Positions 1-13,770 are shown, counted from the first letter of the stretch. The stretch is DNA of 64,000 nucleotides from Sepioteuthis lessoniana (GCA_963585895.1 CAUZXS010005812.1:1-64000); one strand, 5' to 3'. Numbers and translations are program-made. Notes: generated from the letters alone by a model not told the origin.

Positions 1-92
1 GAACAGAATAAGATTGATAGATGCATGAATACATAGTAAGAAAGAGAACGTCACTAAGATATGGAATATGGGAGAAATGATTTAGATAATTA

Positions 93-345
93 TAAGAGAG
101 AGAGACAGACAAACAGATAGACAGAGAGAGACAGAGAGAGAGAGAGAGAGCGAGACACACACACACACACACACACACAACACACACACACACATACACA
201 CACGGAGAGATAGAAGTGATAGAAAAGACCAAAGAAACTCAAGACAGAAGAAAGAAAAAAGCAAAAGGTAATAATAGAGGAAGTAAGGAACAAGAGAGGA
301 AGAAAAAGAAAAACAGAAGATATTAAAAAAAAAAAAAGAAAATGT
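93..345. repeat. Purine-rich tract with (GA)n and (CA)n microsatellites
   Basis: The plus strand is almost pure purine from about 93 to 150 with GA repeats, passes into a CA run of roughly 50 bases, and continues purine-rich to about 345 with an A-run. The open frames on the minus strand here encode only serine/leucine/valine/cysteine strings produced by the repeats and are not genes. Confidence 0.9.
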
Positions 346-399
346 TAAACTTAAGTGACAAATATATTGAGAAACCCAAATAATCACTAAGATTTTTTC

Positions 400-2389
400 T
401 CATCATTTGGAGGAAAATTCAAATTACCTTAAAGGAATGATTTCAATTTCACGTTTTTCATGACAGTTTTCCGACAAAAAGAATTTTCATGAGTTTTCAA
501 TGTGTTTTTACACTTAATTATTTAAGGAGTAATTTCAGATTCTTTTAGAAATTGAGTTGCTCACACCTGTCTATTCCCATTGCCTGTAAAATTCTTGACT
601 GTATAAGATAATCAAGGAATGAATCTATCAATCTATCTATCTATCTTAGATCATATTTCTGTTTTAGTTAAATAAAGAATTATTTCTTTTGTATATTAAA
701 CACATCTATAGAAACTATGAAAAGGTTCAAATATAATTTTATTATAGTTTCCACATGTGAAATAATTGGAAATTCGTTTCTGTCTGAAAACTCTTGCTTG
801 TTCGTAGCATCTCAGATTATTTAAATAGAATATTTGATTATTATTATAAAGAATCCCCTGCAGTAAATTGAAGTGGCACATTAATGAGTCTGAGGAAACT
901 TTATTCTAATTTTAAATTTAGTTTTCAAAGTGACCGTTGCGAATAGAAATGTGTCCATTAGAAAAATATACTTAAGCTGTCGTCTAAATGCAAGTTGACA
1001 AAGATAGTTTGTTTTAAAAGATTTTCTAACAAATTCATCATTTTCATTAAAAGATTAAAAACTCCTCAATACCAATGTTCTTTTAGTGATAAATAGTGTC
1101 TAATTAGCATAGCTAGGCACATAATTCCTGAAAGCACTCCAGCTGGAAGGGTCGGGGCAAAAACAATAACTCTAACCCTAAAACTAACAGTAAGCAAATA
1201 CACAAGACTAGAAAAAACGACAACTCGATAAACTCAAAGCAGAACTTCGAAAGAGTTCGATTTCAATCTCATAATTGTCACTTGTCACCGTATTTTAGCG
1301 ATTTATTACAACTTAACAAAGAATAAATTCTATATTCTAATAATTCCAAGTTGAATATTAAAGTAAATAAATTTTAAATTCAACTATAGATTGACATATT
1401 GAATTTCCCAGTCTATTTCGGTTTCATAACGTTGAAGGAAAATTTATTCTTGAAAGCGAAATCTTTCAAAAGACAATTCTTATTTGAAAGGCTTTGAACA
1501 ATGAGGATATAAGAGAAATCAAACAAAGAAACACTACTAATTTAGCAAGCCATCTATACTTGTCTATTTCAATCTAGCTAGGTAGCTAAATTAGAGAGCA
1601 AAGGACTTTTTTTTCGAGCTTAGAATAAAATATAATAATTGGTATTTTAATATCTTCAAAAAATCTCTTCGCGTATGATACAAAAACGATGATTCTTCGT
1701 AGTTCTAGAGACTTAAATCAACATTTAAAAAATCGGAAACTTTGCACAAAAAGCATCTTCAAACATATTCGAAAAAATTATATTTTTCAGAAATGTTATT
1801 GCAATGTTTCTTCAAAATTGTACATAGTGTATTTTTATACTTTAATTCGATTCCGTTCGTTTATCAGTCTAAATAATCCCATACGGTGTTTATAATCGTC
1901 ATAGTGGAGTTCTGTGGACATTAATCGATAACTGTTAAGGTTCCGTCAGGAGCTGGTTTGTCCATATATACGATTTCACTCCAGGAAGAGCATGTTTGGA
2001 ATCATTTTCTTGCAGAAAGTTAAAGCTATTTCAAATGAGCAGCTTTCCAGGAGAATTGATGTGATGAATGAGAATCAGCTTGTACTTTCCAGTGGCTATA
2101 ATATCGTCAATTGTGAAAATATTCGAACCACACAGTTCCTGATCATCTGCCATATTGCTTCACAGCAAGCGGCGAACATTCGCTGCTACTGGTGCTTCTC
2201 TACCTCTCTACAATTCTTTTCGCGTACATTCAATGATTTAATGAATGAATGATCTTAACAGAATGTCAATCTGTCTAAGCTTATATCATGCCTAGAGGTT
2301 AGGGAATCGCCTTATTTTTACCTTGGTATTTACATTTCTTGTGTAGTTTTTTTCTTTACAGGTTTTTGCACGTAGTTAAATTATATTAC
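400..2389. other. Stretch with no recognisable feature
   Basis: AT-rich sequence with a short ATCT run near 625-645. Short open frames (for example 1689-1895 and 1992-2252, plus strand) show no motif, no bias and no similarity I recognise. No promoter or splice structure could be supported. Confidence 0.6.
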
Positions 2390-2810
2390 TATATAATACA
2401 AATAATTTGCACACAGTTGTATGGTTTCAAGTATTCTTATCTAATACTAATAGTCATCGGTTTTCAAGTAATTATTTCGATTGAATAATAATCGTTTGTT
2501 TGCATTCGGTTTTATGATTTCAAGTAACTAATACAAGCCTTGGTAGACAATTATAGCTTCAAGTAACTATTCTAAATACAACTAGTTTACAGTGGTATCA
2601 AATATTCCTATCAAGCGTTAATAGTTTTCAAACAGACATATTTAATCCATAGATGGGACCCTAACAAGTACTACTATGCCGGATAATAGTGGACTTGTGA
2701 ATAATTGCAATGAATGGATAATTCACAGCCGACATAGCACCAGAACTGAAGCCTCACTATTTGATGCAGTTGAGTGTAAAACCCAGGACACTCAATGGTT
2801 TTATTCTTGA
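2390..2810 (-). repeat. Rep-A interspersed repeat, copy 1
   Basis: Read on the minus strand this copy has the same order of blocks as five other copies in the window (near 15.6, 20.3, 26.3, 28.6 and 50.4 kb): a head with a 'GTGTCCTGGGT...ACACT' block, a middle 'GTACTTGTTAGGGTCCCATCTATGG' type block, and a tail of repeated 'TACTTGAAAC'-type units separated by 'TTAGATAGGAAT'-like words. No coding capacity is visible. The family is not one I can name; it could be a SINE-like or a non-autonomous DNA element. Confidence 0.6.
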
Positions 2811-4470
2811 TGTTTCAAATCACTTATCACAAGTGATCAATCAATCATTCTGGTAATTTATAGATTTCAGCCCCTTTTAAAAAATTTCCGATTCGGGAGC
2901 AATGATTTCTTTTTTACTTTGTTTCTATTAAGACCAGTTCTAATCAAGTTTCTTCAATCTATAGAAGAAGCTACTTTATCTTATACTAAATATGGCACAA
3001 TCAATGATTGAGGAATTTGCTAAGTTATCTCCAATCTTATAATGATATTTTATAAAAGAAAACACTCATTAAATGTCATCGATTTTTAAAACATTTCCCG
3101 TTTTCTTTCACTTGTTTTTTATACATTCCTTGAACTTCACTGCACATAATTTAGTTTGATCATCGGCAAAAGTCTGAATTTTATATTGTTTTTTAAATAT
3201 TGACGACGTTTTATTCTATTTTTTGTGAATCAAGGAAGAAACAAATATGAAAATATATTCAACTTTGCTTTAAGATCTTTGCGAAGTATTTTCATCTATC
3301 TATCTATCTATCAGTCCCATTTATAGCGAGTTATTTTATGCGATTGTCATCAGTATCAATGTTCACTTAAAATTCAGGATGAGTACAGATAAAATATGTA
3401 ATAATCTCGTTGTATAACTAAATAATTTTTTCTGAGAGGATACCTTTGCCACAACATATGTACTAATATATTCCCAGAAAGAATGATGGAGTTATCTATG
3501 TATGGATCGGCAATTTTGCCTTAAATCAAAACGTAGTAGTGTTGTGCCCTTCATAAGATCAGAGTATAGTATAGGTGCATTCTGGTTATGATTTATAAAT
3601 GCTCCTCGGTACTTATTTCTAATATCAAAGTTTAGTATCGATACATGTGGAAGTCCCACCTTTATTTAAACATTTTGGTTAGGAGGGAAACCCGAGTCGA
3701 TAAATGTGTGAGAGTGAAATTAAATTTTAGTCCACATTCCTTAAAAGTCTTGGTTCTCGTGCGATATATCCCAGCTCTAAAAATTTTTAAAATAATTTAT
3801 TACTTCTAAAAATTTAGTAAAACAGTCATTTTTACAAGTATCAGTGAATAAAAAGATACTCTTATAAATACTTGAGCGATATCCCCAGCGACGCCAATAT
3901 TGTATTGCAGTATTGTAATTGCAAAACTTCAATATTTTTTTATTTGCATGCATTTTTATCTTATTGTCCAAAGTGCATTCCAGCCATGAAATTTGTCACC
4001 AAATGCGCTGCACTAACAGAAAAAAAAAACAATCTATGATTGAAATTATGTAGACAAAAACACTTGAAAAGTATAAAATGAAAGAATTCTCAAAATTATA
4101 TCAAAATAAGCAAGAACGGACGTATAATTATATAGATAATTATTTTAACCGGTTAAGTTTCATTTTAATCTTTTATAATTATAATATTCTTATGTAACTT
4201 AACTATGGTCCCGTAATGAAAGAGATTCTTTCTATTTTTATAAATGGCTGGTTCAGTGTGAGACAACTATGCCTCATTTCACCTAAGTAGCATATTTAAT
4301 TTGCTTTCACTGGATACAGATTCTATACTCTGACCCTTGATAAAAGTGACGGGAGGGGGTGGATTCATTGTTCCTAATTAGGGCGAGCAAATATTACTCA
4401 CTTATTTCAGCAGACTTTATAGATATGTGAACGAAGAAATTAGCAAAAAAGTAACGATGTTTATTATGCA
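2811..4470. other. Stretch with no recognisable feature
   Basis: AT-rich, with a short (ATCT)n run near 3295-3313. Small open frames such as 3777-3971 (minus) have no recognisable motif. Nothing further could be supported. Confidence 0.55.
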
Positions 4471-4473
4471 GAT

Positions 4474-4646
4474 AGATGTGTGTGTTTGTGTGGTTGTGTA
4501 TTTGGATGTATATTTGTGAATATGTATGTGTTTATGTTTGTATATGTTAGTGCATGCGTAGGCGTTTGTGCTTCGGAGGTTGTATGAGTGTGTATGAGTG
4601 TGTGTTTTTATATGTGTCTGTGTGTGTGTATGTATGTGTGTATAAA

Positions 4647-4708
<62 letters not shown>

Positions 4709-4722
4709 TGTGTGTGTGTGAA
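4474..4722. repeat. (TG)n microsatellite with degenerate flank
   Basis: A long, nearly perfect TG run covers about 4650-4720 and is preceded by about 170 bases of decayed TG-rich sequence. The minus-strand open frames over it are threonine/histidine strings and are artefacts of the repeat. Confidence 0.92.
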
Positions 4723-5286
4723 TGAAAAAGTCAGCCATGCTATTATGTTATGAATACAAGTGCACCTAGGACGTCCACCCCCCCCCCGCATATAATCATC
4801 CATGGTCGTTTAGAAAAAAGGGAAATTACGAAATTGATGAATGACGACGAAGGCGGGTCATGTAATTGATATGTAAACTCTAATTACTAATAATAATGAA
4901 AGAGACATAATCTAGTCAAGTCAAACGAATAATGTTCAACCCTCAAAAATATTTCTTTTTAAGAATCCATCGCAATTAGACGTCATTCATTTTAGGGCGA
5001 TTAAAAGCCAAAAACGTCATCGACCAATTTTGATCAACAGCGTCAACAGGAAATTTTGGCTCGATTGGACAAAATTTTCGTTAGAAAAGCAAAAATTTGG
5101 ATTTGGGAGTTGAAAATCCGATTTTTAATGAAGCTTACTGTCATGTCATGTTGAAGTGAAATCTATGCCAGTCGAGTTTGTGGAGTAGCGAATCTTTTCA
5201 TTCAATTTGACTCTTTTGATATATAAAGATTCTTCTGTCTGTACGTCAGTCGAAAGCAGACAGCTGAAAATATACCATCAAGGAAG

Positions 5287-5291
<5 letters not shown>

Positions 5292-5325
<34 letters not shown>

Positions 5326-5358
5326 GGAAAATCGAACAAGTTTTAGAAGCTGGGAGTT

Positions 5359-5402
<44 letters not shown>
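5292..5402. repeat. (GA)n and (AAAG)n microsatellites
   Basis: About 16 GA units at 5292-5323 are followed, after a short spacer, by about 11 copies of the tetramer GAAA/AAAG at 5359-5402. The region as far as about 5600 stays strongly purine-rich on the plus strand. Confidence 0.92.
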
Positions 5403-6393
5403 ATATCAACAAATGAAAACTAAAGAATATGTTAAACAAAAGTTGGACAAAACAAAGCTAAACAAAACTAGGACTATAAAGACGAATAGAAAAGATAAAA
5501 AGAGCAAAGAGAAAAAAAAGAAAGATATAAGAAAAATCGAGATTATATAAAGGCAAAAAAGAGGATGACATAAAAGAAAAAGAAAGACATGATGTCATGA
5601 AAAATAGATTCAGACGTAAAATCAAAATTCCTAACAACGATGCAAATTGTCAAATAGCATGTATTAGATTCGCTAAAAATAACAGAAAAAGGTTTTAATA
5701 TTTTGAAGAATGTTTGCTTTTACAGATTTTTTTAACACTAAACTGTCAATAGGATTTAGTTTTCCAATAAATACAATATTCTTTCTGTTTTTAAGTTAAT
5801 GGTAAAAAGGAATAATCTTTTGTCTGAGGAGGACACCAATCTTTGCTTCTATGGCGTTCAGACTAAATTACAGAAGAGAAGGGGAACTATAGATTAACAG
5901 AATATTAACACTGACAGGCGCGTCTCTTCGATTCGAGTTTATTTGCGCAAAATTTCCTTTGAGTCTTCTAGTGATGTACCTTTAGGCTAAGATTCTGTCA
6001 GGAATGATTACCAAGTATTATATACACGATCAGAGTTGGGGGATGATCGGCTGTTGTTTATTCGTCGGAATTCTGACCAGCTTAAACAGAGATAGAAAAG
6101 AACAAATTACTTCATAGTCCAATGATCAATCATTAGCTCGAACGGGATAGCTGCATCATAAATCCTTACTAGACGATGGAGAAAGTCAGTGATATATATA
6201 CAATGAAAAAATGTAAGGCAGGATAAAAACTCAAGACTTCTGGTGTCACGATTACGGCCGAACTTCAAGTGAGCTGGTTATTCACGAGTCTGATTTATTC
6301 AATTGAATGACTTTAATATTGCTGTACCTTTTTGAGTATTGAACACTCTAAAGATTTACTATTCAGAGGTGCTCTTAGTGTATTAAATTTTAA

Positions 6394-6465
<72 letters not shown>

Positions 6466-8100
6466 GTTTCGGGCATACATAAGTACACTCCAATAAATTT
6501 TAATCAGAACCCCCCCCCAAAAAAAACGAATATGTTGTCGTTACAAAATGAGGTTACCACTTTTGTGTATTAATGTTTTTTTTATTTTCTTTTTGTTCCA
6601 GATTTTTTATGAAGAGTCCTGGAAATCTGAAAAGACTTGACTTCACTCAGATTTCTGTGTAAACTAACTGGTTAGACTTTGAGTGGAAAACCTTGCAAGG
6701 AGTAAAATAGTGATAATAACAAAAATAAATTGTCTTTTTTTAAAACATCTTATTTTTTGTCAGAAGAAATAATGAACATCGCATAAACATCACTTTGAGA
6801 TTTTGAAAAACAAAGACCTGCTGAATAATTTCTATGGATAAAAATAAAATCTTGATAACTATCTGTATATGTTTAAACAATTAATCTATCGGCTTGCACG
6901 ATAATTTTTGTGAAAAGCTTTTAAATAATGCTTGGCGAAATTTATCCCGATACCCTCAGACGATCTTTTGGTATTCACTCTAATGTTTGAATTACTAAAC
7001 ACATCTAAATGCATAATTTATTTGGCTAAAAATAAGTAAAACAAACAAAATGATAAACTCATTCTTGTGTAAAAAATAGACAACACTGTTTTTTTTTTTT
7101 TTTTGGCGGGGGTTACCAATGAATCCTGTTTATTCAAAAACTTTGACTCCATTTTACATCATTTTTGTTTTGAAACCAGAACTACTTTTCCCACTGTTAA
7201 ATTTTCTTAATTAATTAAATGAAAAAAAAAACAAAGCGGTTCTTATATGCTTCCAGCAAAATATAATGCTTTACCCATATTTTTCAGTGAAGAAATACAT
7301 GGACATTTCGCATGGATAAAAAGACATCGGAGTTGTCCAAAATTTAGCAAAGCCTCTTTCTACCTTCACAGAACATCTCACGTAAACTTTCTCTTTAAAA
7401 ATATTTATTGCATAAATCTTCCAGGAATTTTATCCATAAATGAATTCAAAAGTAAATACAATTTTTTCTTTGGCATTCAAAGATTGTTTAATTAAAAGTT
7501 CGGTTTGTATTAATTGGTAACCTTTTTTTTATAAAAGAAGAAACTTTATTTACAATTAATGAAAACGCCACTTTTTTTTTCGTATTTACTATGGCGATTT
7601 GTCGATATCAAATTTCACTTAATGCAATTTATCATTGTCATCTCAATGTGAATAATCAGCAATAGCAATTTCATTGTCTTCATAATTCAAAGGTAATATT
7701 TCGTGACATTAAATTTTAAGATATATTTTTTTAATTTTTAATCTTATTTTTGAATTAGGTTTTGAAGAAAACATTCTATCGAAAAAAATCCAATGAAATC
7801 TTTATTCAGAATGAAAATACAGATTAATTTGATTAGTCACACGTTCTCAGATTCGTTATGATTATTTTTATGTTTCTCTGTGGTGAATAATTTTGAGGGA
7901 GGGAAATCTGATTGTGTAGAAAACAAAAAAAATAAATTAAATAAATTTCACGACTTTGTTATAATTTTCTGCACATATGTATCGACATTTTTGATACCAC
8001 AAAAGAAATCAGTAGAAATAACTCCGCTAACCAGTCGTGTACGTCTCAGCAAACATAAATCAATGATTGATCTCATTCTTTATGGATATTGAGCTGCAAT
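5403..8100. other. Stretch with no recognisable gene; contains a (TA)n run
   Basis: A perfect AT tract of about 65 bases lies at 6396-6462 with a C-run and A-run beyond it near 6510. Open frames at 7247-7495 and 7880-8092 (plus) show no recognisable domain. No other element could be assigned. Confidence 0.55.
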
Positions 8101-8158
8101 AGAAGGAAGAAGACATTCGAGACCACAATTCCGAAAATTGCGCCATTGACTATTGAGT

Positions 8159-8288
<130 letters not shown>

Positions 8289-8299
8289 CCAAATAAAGT

Positions 8300-9690
8300 G
8301 GCATAACATTTTGAGGATATTTTTATACGTTTAGAATACCCAGACTAACCGAATAAATCAATTTCCAGTTCAATCTTTAACTGAACGATACTTTTTTGTG
8401 GAGTCCGTGTTCACACTCAATACACACTTATTTTTTTTAAATCATCTGAATCTTCTATGACTCGAAACCTTCACTTCTTTCTAAATCGAATCATCAATAT
8501 CATCTTGTACCGATGTTACAATGTAAATGTACAATTCTAATTTAGAATTTTCGCTGTGCAGAAATGCCATTTTTGTATTAGTTTATTCTTCGGGTGTATT
8601 GGGTGTCTCAATACAACTGGGACTGATGTGACAGCTAATAACTCTACTACTAATAATAATAATGTTTTTGCTCTTTTTTGTTTCAGATTTGAATGTAGTA
8701 TACGATAACAACTATCATTCTTTGATCACAATGCCTTGGGCAAAAGAGGAAAACATTTTGCGTCACTTCTTATTTGGAGATAAAATCATTGAAAACTGTC
8801 TCGAAATAAATGTAACCCATTAATATGATAAACTCAAAAAAAGATTGCATGTCCGGGAAGCTGATATAATAACAATAAAAAAACATTGCTTTCATGTTTC
8901 CAGTTCAATGGATGAATTTCTTAAAGGACGTGTTCCAATTAACCGCCATTGCGCTTGTCTCTGTAATAAGTCATTATCATATTAATGGGTTGCATCTCTC
9001 TTAAGACACCTTGTAGTTATAATAAATAAGATTGTTACCCACCTTTTCATTGATATATTTTAATTTAACGAGAAAATATGGCTGATATCAAAATGTTTAA
9101 GAGGATTTATCACAAAATTCATTTATATTGAAACAACTAAACATACACATTGACATGCACAATATCGAAATAGAAAACTAAATTTTTTAAAATCGTAAAG
9201 GTAAACTGTGCATATAAAAAAGAAAATATAAGCCTTGGAATCCGTTGAAGAGAATATGACAAAATAATAGATGATAATACAACGGCAATAATTTTATTCT
9301 CCCACCTGAGGGATGAAACAATGGTTTAATTCATAACAATACCAAAATTACAAAACAATATCAGGCGGTGAAAGGAACAATGTCAAGGAATGATATGTAA
9401 ACATTTGTTTATGTCATGATGTACGTAGAAAGAATGTTCAGCTTCAGATCCTTGTGAAATGTACATGTGTGGAAAGTGTAATGGGGAGATCAAGAATAGT
9501 TATTACTTAGCTCGTGCCATTTTGTGTTGTCTACTTATCAAGCTAACATGAAATCGTTAAGTCCAAATGTATATTTTTATCCCTCACTTCTTGGAAAGGT
9601 TCCGTTATTCTTTCCGTGGTTAAAATTATTTTTTTCTAATTTTTCTTCATCTTTTCTATTCCGTATGTTTTTATTGATTCTTGGAATTTA
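8300..9690. other. Stretch with no recognisable feature
   Basis: AT-rich non-coding sequence with a short (AAT)n run near 8650. No open frame above background and no inverted or direct repeat that I could confirm by eye. Confidence 0.5.
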
Positions 9691-9754
9691 GACGTTGGTA
9701 AATGAGATTACTTATCTGCAGGTTTCTTCAATTAACACTGTGGTTGTTTCTTCA

Positions 9755-10085
9755 TCTATTATCTCTGTAATAGATGAGAGGTCGATCAAACTTCTAACAT
9801 TAATTTTTGCGACTTTATCTTCAGTCATCTCTGTGATTGATTTCTTAACTTATTATCTCTGTAAAAGAGTCGACGTCCTCAGTCATCTCAGTGACTGACG
9901 CCATGTGAGATAAACCATCTGGCTCGACATCTGATGGATGTCTTCAACCATCTCTGTGATTTGAGAGCGACTGACTCTTTCTATGTCTGGCCGTAGTCTG
10001 CCATCATCCCTATGATTTGAGAGCGACCGATTCCTTCAGTGTCTAGCAGTCGCCTGACTTGAGTAATCATCTCTGTCACTCGTTT
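9755..10085. repeat. Degenerate repeated motif, 'ATCTCTGTGATTGAGAGCGAC'-like
   Basis: Variants of a word close to ATCTCTGTGATT recur at about 9761, 9828, 9853, 9883, 9950, 10005 and 10068, spaced roughly 25-65 bases; two copies carry the extension GAGAGCGACYGA. On the minus strand the motif reads as a Thr-Glu-Met-Thr-Glu type string in one frame. It may be a decayed tandem repeat or a repetitive part of a transposon protein; I cannot decide. Confidence 0.35.
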
Positions 10086-11170
10086 TTTGGCGCGCAACGG
10101 TTAGTATCTATCACCCGATATGTTTCATCCAATTTATTTTCCCAATCTGAATATGAGACCATATTCATGGTTGAATCCCAAAAAATCTGTTGGACAGTTC
10201 TGCCTCGTATGATTTTTCTATATATGTCCATATGGTTAAGAGTCATCATTGCTATAACAAATATCAATCTCCCTGTAAGTTGCCTCTTTGGGATTTCAAA
10301 TCAGATTGGGTTTGTCCTTCTACTGCCATTTCCACTGACAAGTTTTTCATAGTTTTCGAAATGAAATTTATGACTTAGATATTTTGTACATTTTTAGAAT
10401 TTTATTATCCAAGTTCGTTGGACCACATACTTTTTTGTTGTCAATCTATGCCATAGCAACATTTTTTTGCTATGACATACAAAAGAATTATATAATTCTT
10501 CTCTTATCTGTGTGGGTAGGATTTTCCACATCATAAGTAAACACGTTATCGGTCGGCAGTTATTGGGAATGGTTTCTTTCTGGGAGTCTATCTATGTAGT
10601 TTTCCTCTTCATCATCCATTCGGGGTTGATTCTTTATTGATGGAAATTATTCAGTTTTCTGGGACAATCTATTGTGCAGGAGTCTGACTTTTTACAATAA
10701 GAATTTATGTATGCCATCATGGCCTGACGTTTTTCAGTTTAGTACTTTCCTGAGTGTTGCTCTAAGTAAGTCCAGGTATATACTTGTCTCACGGCCTTGT
10801 AATTCTTTTTGAATATTGATTATCTTCTCGGCGTTTCTGTTCTGATCTTTCTGTTTCCACATTTTGCTCCTAAATTGTTTTTTGTTTTTTTTTTGCATCC
10901 AATTGTTTGTTAATCCTTGTGCTTTCTCTCCAAATTATTGGTAGATTTTCATTTAATAACTTCGGGAGTTTTTTTTTTTTTTTTTGCTTGTATTGCTTGA
11001 CCCGGTCCCGATATCTTTTGAGTTTCTTTTCTTTAGCCTACATCTTTTGATGTAATTCTTCCAGGTGTATTTCTAACTTTTTTTGCTGTTGTTGTCTTTT
11101 TTTTCGTTCTTTTCATTTCATTACGTCGTCGTGCAATTTTCTTCATCGGTAATTTCGTTTATGCTCACAG

Positions 11171-11712
11171 TGTTGTATAGTCACATACAACTACACAATA
11201 CATATATATTATACAAATATAAGCGTAAACAGTCAACATATTGACGACTTCAATGAATGAAAGAACACACTTCTTTATAAAAAATATACCTCTCACACTT
11301 TATTCGAAAGGGTTGATGTTGGTTGTGTGTGAGAGGTGAGTTGGAGACGGGGACAGACTGCTACATATTCTTCTGACCATAGCAGCACTTCTTTCGCATT
11401 CTGGCTGGGCTGCTCAACCGTGGGTCACTGAGCATCTTATCTCCAACTGACTCCAACTGCAACTGGAACTCGAACTGACTCGAACTGACTCGAACTGACT
11501 CGAACTGACTAACTCAAGCCGTCTGTGGCACCTGGTTATATAATTGTTTGACATCCTGTGGGCGTACGCATCTGCACCAAATTCAACCATGTCCACAGGT
11601 CAGGGTGATATTCCGATATCTTCGACCAGATGCACCTGTTTCGCTGTTGTTCTGCTTATTTACACAGGTGCATCTCTTGATTGACGGCTCGGTCGAGGAT
11701 CAATATGTTACA
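11171..11712 (-). mobile_element. Candidate solo LTR with 4-bp target duplication
   Basis: The segment begins TGTTGTATAG and ends ATGTTACA, giving the TG...CA ends of an LTR with an inverted TGTTGTA/TTACA(A)CA match. It is flanked on both sides by ACAG (11167-11170 and 11713-11716), a plausible 4-bp target duplication, and the outside sequence on both flanks belongs to the same R4-like relic. On the minus strand a TATATAA word (near 11.54 kb) is followed about 240 bases later by AATAAA (near 11.30 kb), the order of U3, R and polyadenylation signal. No internal gag or pol is present, so it would be a solo LTR. Superfamily is not determined. Confidence 0.6.
11465..11516. repeat. 10-bp tandem repeat inside the LTR candidate
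   Basis: About five copies of a ten-base unit CGAACTGACT lie in the middle of the LTR candidate, just downstream (minus strand) of the TATA-like word. Such short direct repeats are common in LTR regulatory regions, but no function can be shown here. Confidence 0.85.
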
Positions 11713-12265
11713 ACAGTTTTTCAATTTAACATTTAACCATCATTTACGATCCAGGTTTTGTATTTCTTTTCGGGTTCCTTCGGTGGGTACCAATTTTATC
11801 TCAAAATAATTTTCCTTCTATATAAATTACACCATTTAGGTGATGTTGATCGTTAGGACATTTTTAATAATCTTACCTTTTCGGTTTTTTTTCAGTCCTG
11901 ATTCCGTTTTTGTTATGATTGTTTTATAAATTCTATCTAGTTTATTTAATCTTGTGTTAACACTGATGTTTTGTTGCTCGTTTCTGTGATATTTTGGTTT
12001 TCAATATTTTGTGTTTCAGCGCGTTTCGGGGGATTCTTCTTAAGCGTATTCTTTATGACTTATCAGTCGACATTTTGCTAATTTGTCGAAGTCAGAAAAG
12101 CAGCTTTTCCTTAAAATCATCCTCAATTGGTTTGCAAGTCTTTGTCTTATTGCATTTTCTCTCATCTTAATTTCAGTTGCAACGAAATACACGACCGACT
12201 ACAAAACCTATACCCTTAAAATAAAATTGGCTATGAAACACAGCTTTAAAAAATTACCATTTTAA

Positions 12266-13156
12266 GACATCCTTATAAAAAACGTAAATGGCACAATCAT
12301 CACAGATATCTACCACAAACCAACAGACACCCAACTATACCTCCACTTCAGAAACCACCACCCACAATACTGTATAAAATCCATCCCTTACACACTAGCA
12401 CGTAGAACACACAGAATAACCACCGATAAAAACCTAAAAAACACGCTCGACGAACCATACATAACCCTACACCAGAGATGATATCCAATAATACTAATAA
12501 ATAAAACGTTGGAATTAGCAGGAAAAATACCCACAAGAGAATTAAGGAACCCGAAAAAACACGACTACGAAAAAACCCTAACATGCGTCGCAACCTACAA
12601 CAAAAATAATCCAGAACTATTCACAGAAATAATGAAAAATCTGGAAGAAATTGAAAACAAGGACAAAATCAAAGTAATACTAGACAACAAAAATAATTAA
12701 AAGCCAGAGACAACCCAAAAACCTGAAAAGAATGCTCACCTCTTCTACATTAGGAGAAAACACAACACAAGGAATTACCAAATGCAAAATAAACGATGCA
12801 GAATATGTGACATAATTATAGAAGGTAAATCCTATACCTTTAAACACTTTGAAACCAAATTCAAAATAAATAAAAACTTAAGCTGCAACTCAAAAAACGT
12901 AGTCTACATAATTGAATGTAACTAATGCAAAGAAATATGCATAGGGTCAACACAGGCACTTAAAACAAGGACATCACTACACAAGAGTAATATCAAAATA
13001 GAAGAAAACAGAAAATTTAATGTTTCGAATCACCTATACCAATGTAGCAGAGGTAAATTTAAAATTATGCCAATTTATCAAACCAACGACTTCGGACTAC
13101 TTCAAATAAAGGAAAGAAATGTTATAGATAAATTAGCTAAGTTAAATAAAACATGA
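12266..13156 (+). pseudogene. Penelope-like element relic: RT thumb plus GIY-YIG endonuclease
   Basis: A single frame from 12266 to the stop at 13154-13156 can be read through with three in-frame stops (12479-12481, 12698-12700, 12923-12925). Features in order: TDIYHKPTDTQLYLHF and SIPYTLARR (RT palm end/thumb), CVATYNKNNPELF, the cysteine pair RCRIC, then VVYIIEC..C..ICIGST, a GIY-YIG core in which the second motif has Cys for Tyr, followed by the conserved Arg of LKTRTSLHKS, a Glu in IKERNVIDK and Asn near the C-terminus. This order of RT then GIY-YIG is characteristic of Penelope-like elements. The RT palm with its catalytic aspartates is absent, as is typical of 5'-truncated copies. It abuts CA/TA microsatellites at its 3' side. 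The three stops make it inactive. Confidence 0.8.

Positions 13157-13770
<614 letters not shown>

Larger units (their letters stand above)
10480..12060 (-). pseudogene. R4/R2-like LINE relic: linker and start of reverse transcriptase
   Basis: Read on the minus strand the region gives, in order and with frame breaks, the basic string KRYRDRVKQYKQ (near 11.0 kb), a segment ending RATLRKVLN with a stop where the family usually has W, then GHDGIHKF (near 10.7 kb), and NCRPITCLLMMWKIL (near 10.55 kb). These match the order seen in R4-like non-LTR retrotransposons, where a PGPDGI motif and an NYRPIT motif open the RT domain. The catalytic DD block is not seen here. The part upstream of 11.17 kb is separated from 11.72-12.06 kb by a solo-LTR candidate. 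The copy is old, with many stops and frameshifts. Family assignment (R4 versus R2 type) is inference. Confidence 0.6.

Noticed and set aside
82-387. Minus-strand open frames over the GA/CA tract
   Set aside because: Ser/Leu/Val/Cys strings made by dinucleotide repeats; no start context or domain.
4417-4803. 128-codon Thr/His-rich minus-strand frame
   Set aside because: Direct translation of the TG microsatellite.
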